From positions 1 through 64,000 of the forward strand of contig JAJZQI010000006.1 in assembly GCA_021851875.1 (NCBI GenBank): a DNA stretch of 64,000 nt. Reading direction: 5' to 3'. The first letter of the stretch is position 1, and every line of letters begins with the position of its first letter. Of this stretch, positions 63,701 to 64,000 are shown in pieces. Made by a program: the position numbers and the translations under genes. Below the pieces are notes generated by a model, which was not told the DNA's origin, made no database searches, and saw only the letters and a program-made list of their open reading frames with translations. This DNA comes from Pseudomonadota bacterium (GTDB lineage Bacteria; Pseudomonadota; Gammaproteobacteria; Burkholderiales; JAJZQI01).

Positions 63701-64000
63701 GGAACGTCTGGAACTGGCGCTGGAAGCGGCCGGACTCGACTTATGGGAGAACGATCTGGTCACCGGCGAGGTGCCTTGCAAGGCGACCAAGGTATTTGCC
63801 GAACTGGGCTACAATACTAACGAATCGGCCGCTTTTGTCGACGACATCTTCCTCATCATCCATCCCGACGATCTGCTGCACGTGCAGCAAGCGGTTGCCA
63901 ATCATCTCAGCGGCAAAAGCGACCAGTATCGCAGCGAGTTCCGGCTACGCTCAAAATCCGGCGAGTGGATCTGGTATGCCAATTACGGCCGGATCATGGA
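63678..64000 (+). CDS. PAS-domain signalling protein, N-terminal part (cut by window end)
   Basis: This open frame is absent from the track because no stop is reached. It begins MIERDDNKERLELALEAAGLDLWEND, a typical PAS_3 entry. It continues with VFAELGYNTNESAAFVDDIFLIIHPDDLLHVQQAVANHL and SEFRLRSKSGEWIWYANYGRIM, the conserved PAS core and PAC region. The output domain (often GGDEF/EAL or histidine kinase) lies beyond the window. AAGGG precedes the ATG at 63678. It overlaps the DUF917 gene by 23 bases. Confidence 0.85.
   Translation, partial: MIERDDNKERLELALEAAGLDLWENDLVTGEVPCKATKVFAELGYNTNESAAFVDDIFLIIHPDDLLHVQQAVANHLSGKSDQYRSEFRLRSKSGEWIWYANYGRIM

Overview
The window looks like chromosome of a Gram-negative betaproteobacterium (Nitrosomonadales/Neisseriales-like by gene order; the genus cannot be told from this). 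The evidence is LPS core genes (waaC, waaA), system II cytochrome c maturation (ResB/CcsB), a pil-chp twitching chemotaxis cluster, the order trkH-trkA-ntrX-ntrY-DUF4390-rsmB-htpX-fmt-def facing lysM-dprA-argS-SPOR-dsbA, and GC-rich coding DNA throughout. The first 2.7 kb are different: AT-richer small genes separated by attC hairpins, i.e. the distal end of an integron cassette array.

Layout. 1-3100: a possible transposase start at the very edge, then three delimitable cassettes (TIR-domain protein, unknown protein, GNAT acetyltransferase), a degenerate terminal attC, a reverse-oriented YefM/YoeB toxin-antitoxin pair and a decayed DUF4870-like membrane gene. 3147-9325: envelope genes (NDP-sugar epimerase, a 41-codon epimerase-start remnant, WaaE-like glycosyltransferase, waaC, waaA, TolC-like exporter) and pcm. 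9403-12324: TPP riboswitch-thiC, then uppP. 12392-21978: pilG-pilH-pilI-pilJ-chpA, with a 1994-residue multi-Hpt hybrid kinase. 22146-26122: PstS-like binding protein, rubredoxin, thiD-thiE-hemL. 26198-33019: CcsB-ResB, cytochrome c4, engB, rmlD, bfd-bfr behind a Fur-box-like site, and a small cytochrome c. 33152-39569: ilvD, lgt, then an iron/peroxide block (VIT1-like protein, rubrerythrin, HdrD/GlpC-like Fe-S protein, DUF3501, ferritin-like protein). 39614-50409: one long leftward run from def to a TPR protein, including NtrY and an NtrX whose AAA+ domain has lost its ATPase residues. 50574-59581: lysM, dprA, argS, SPOR, dsbA, SDR, LuxR-type regulator, acetolactate synthase-like enzyme and a GNAT. 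59600-64000: poorly characterised genes (Rieske protein, a tail-only paralogue of the CCA-adding enzyme, two unknowns, a DUF917 protein behind a G9 tract, and a PAS sensor cut by the window end).

How the genes work together. Thiamine is made under TPP control (thiC by riboswitch; thiD and thiE overlapping elsewhere). ResB/CcsB mature the c-type cytochromes encoded nearby. Bfd/Bfr and the rubrerythrin operon handle iron and peroxide. PilGHIJ/ChpA steer type IV pili. WaaC/WaaA/WaaE-like build LPS core. Fmt/Def handle N-terminal formyl-methionine.

Best candidates for undescribed biology: the TIR cassette as a candidate phage-defence gene, the rubrerythrin/HdrD-like/DUF3501/ferritin-like operon, the headless CCA-enzyme paralogue beside a Rieske protein, the possibly phase-variable DUF917/PAS pair, and the ATPase-dead NtrX. 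No rRNA, tRNA or CRISPR array was recognised by eye.
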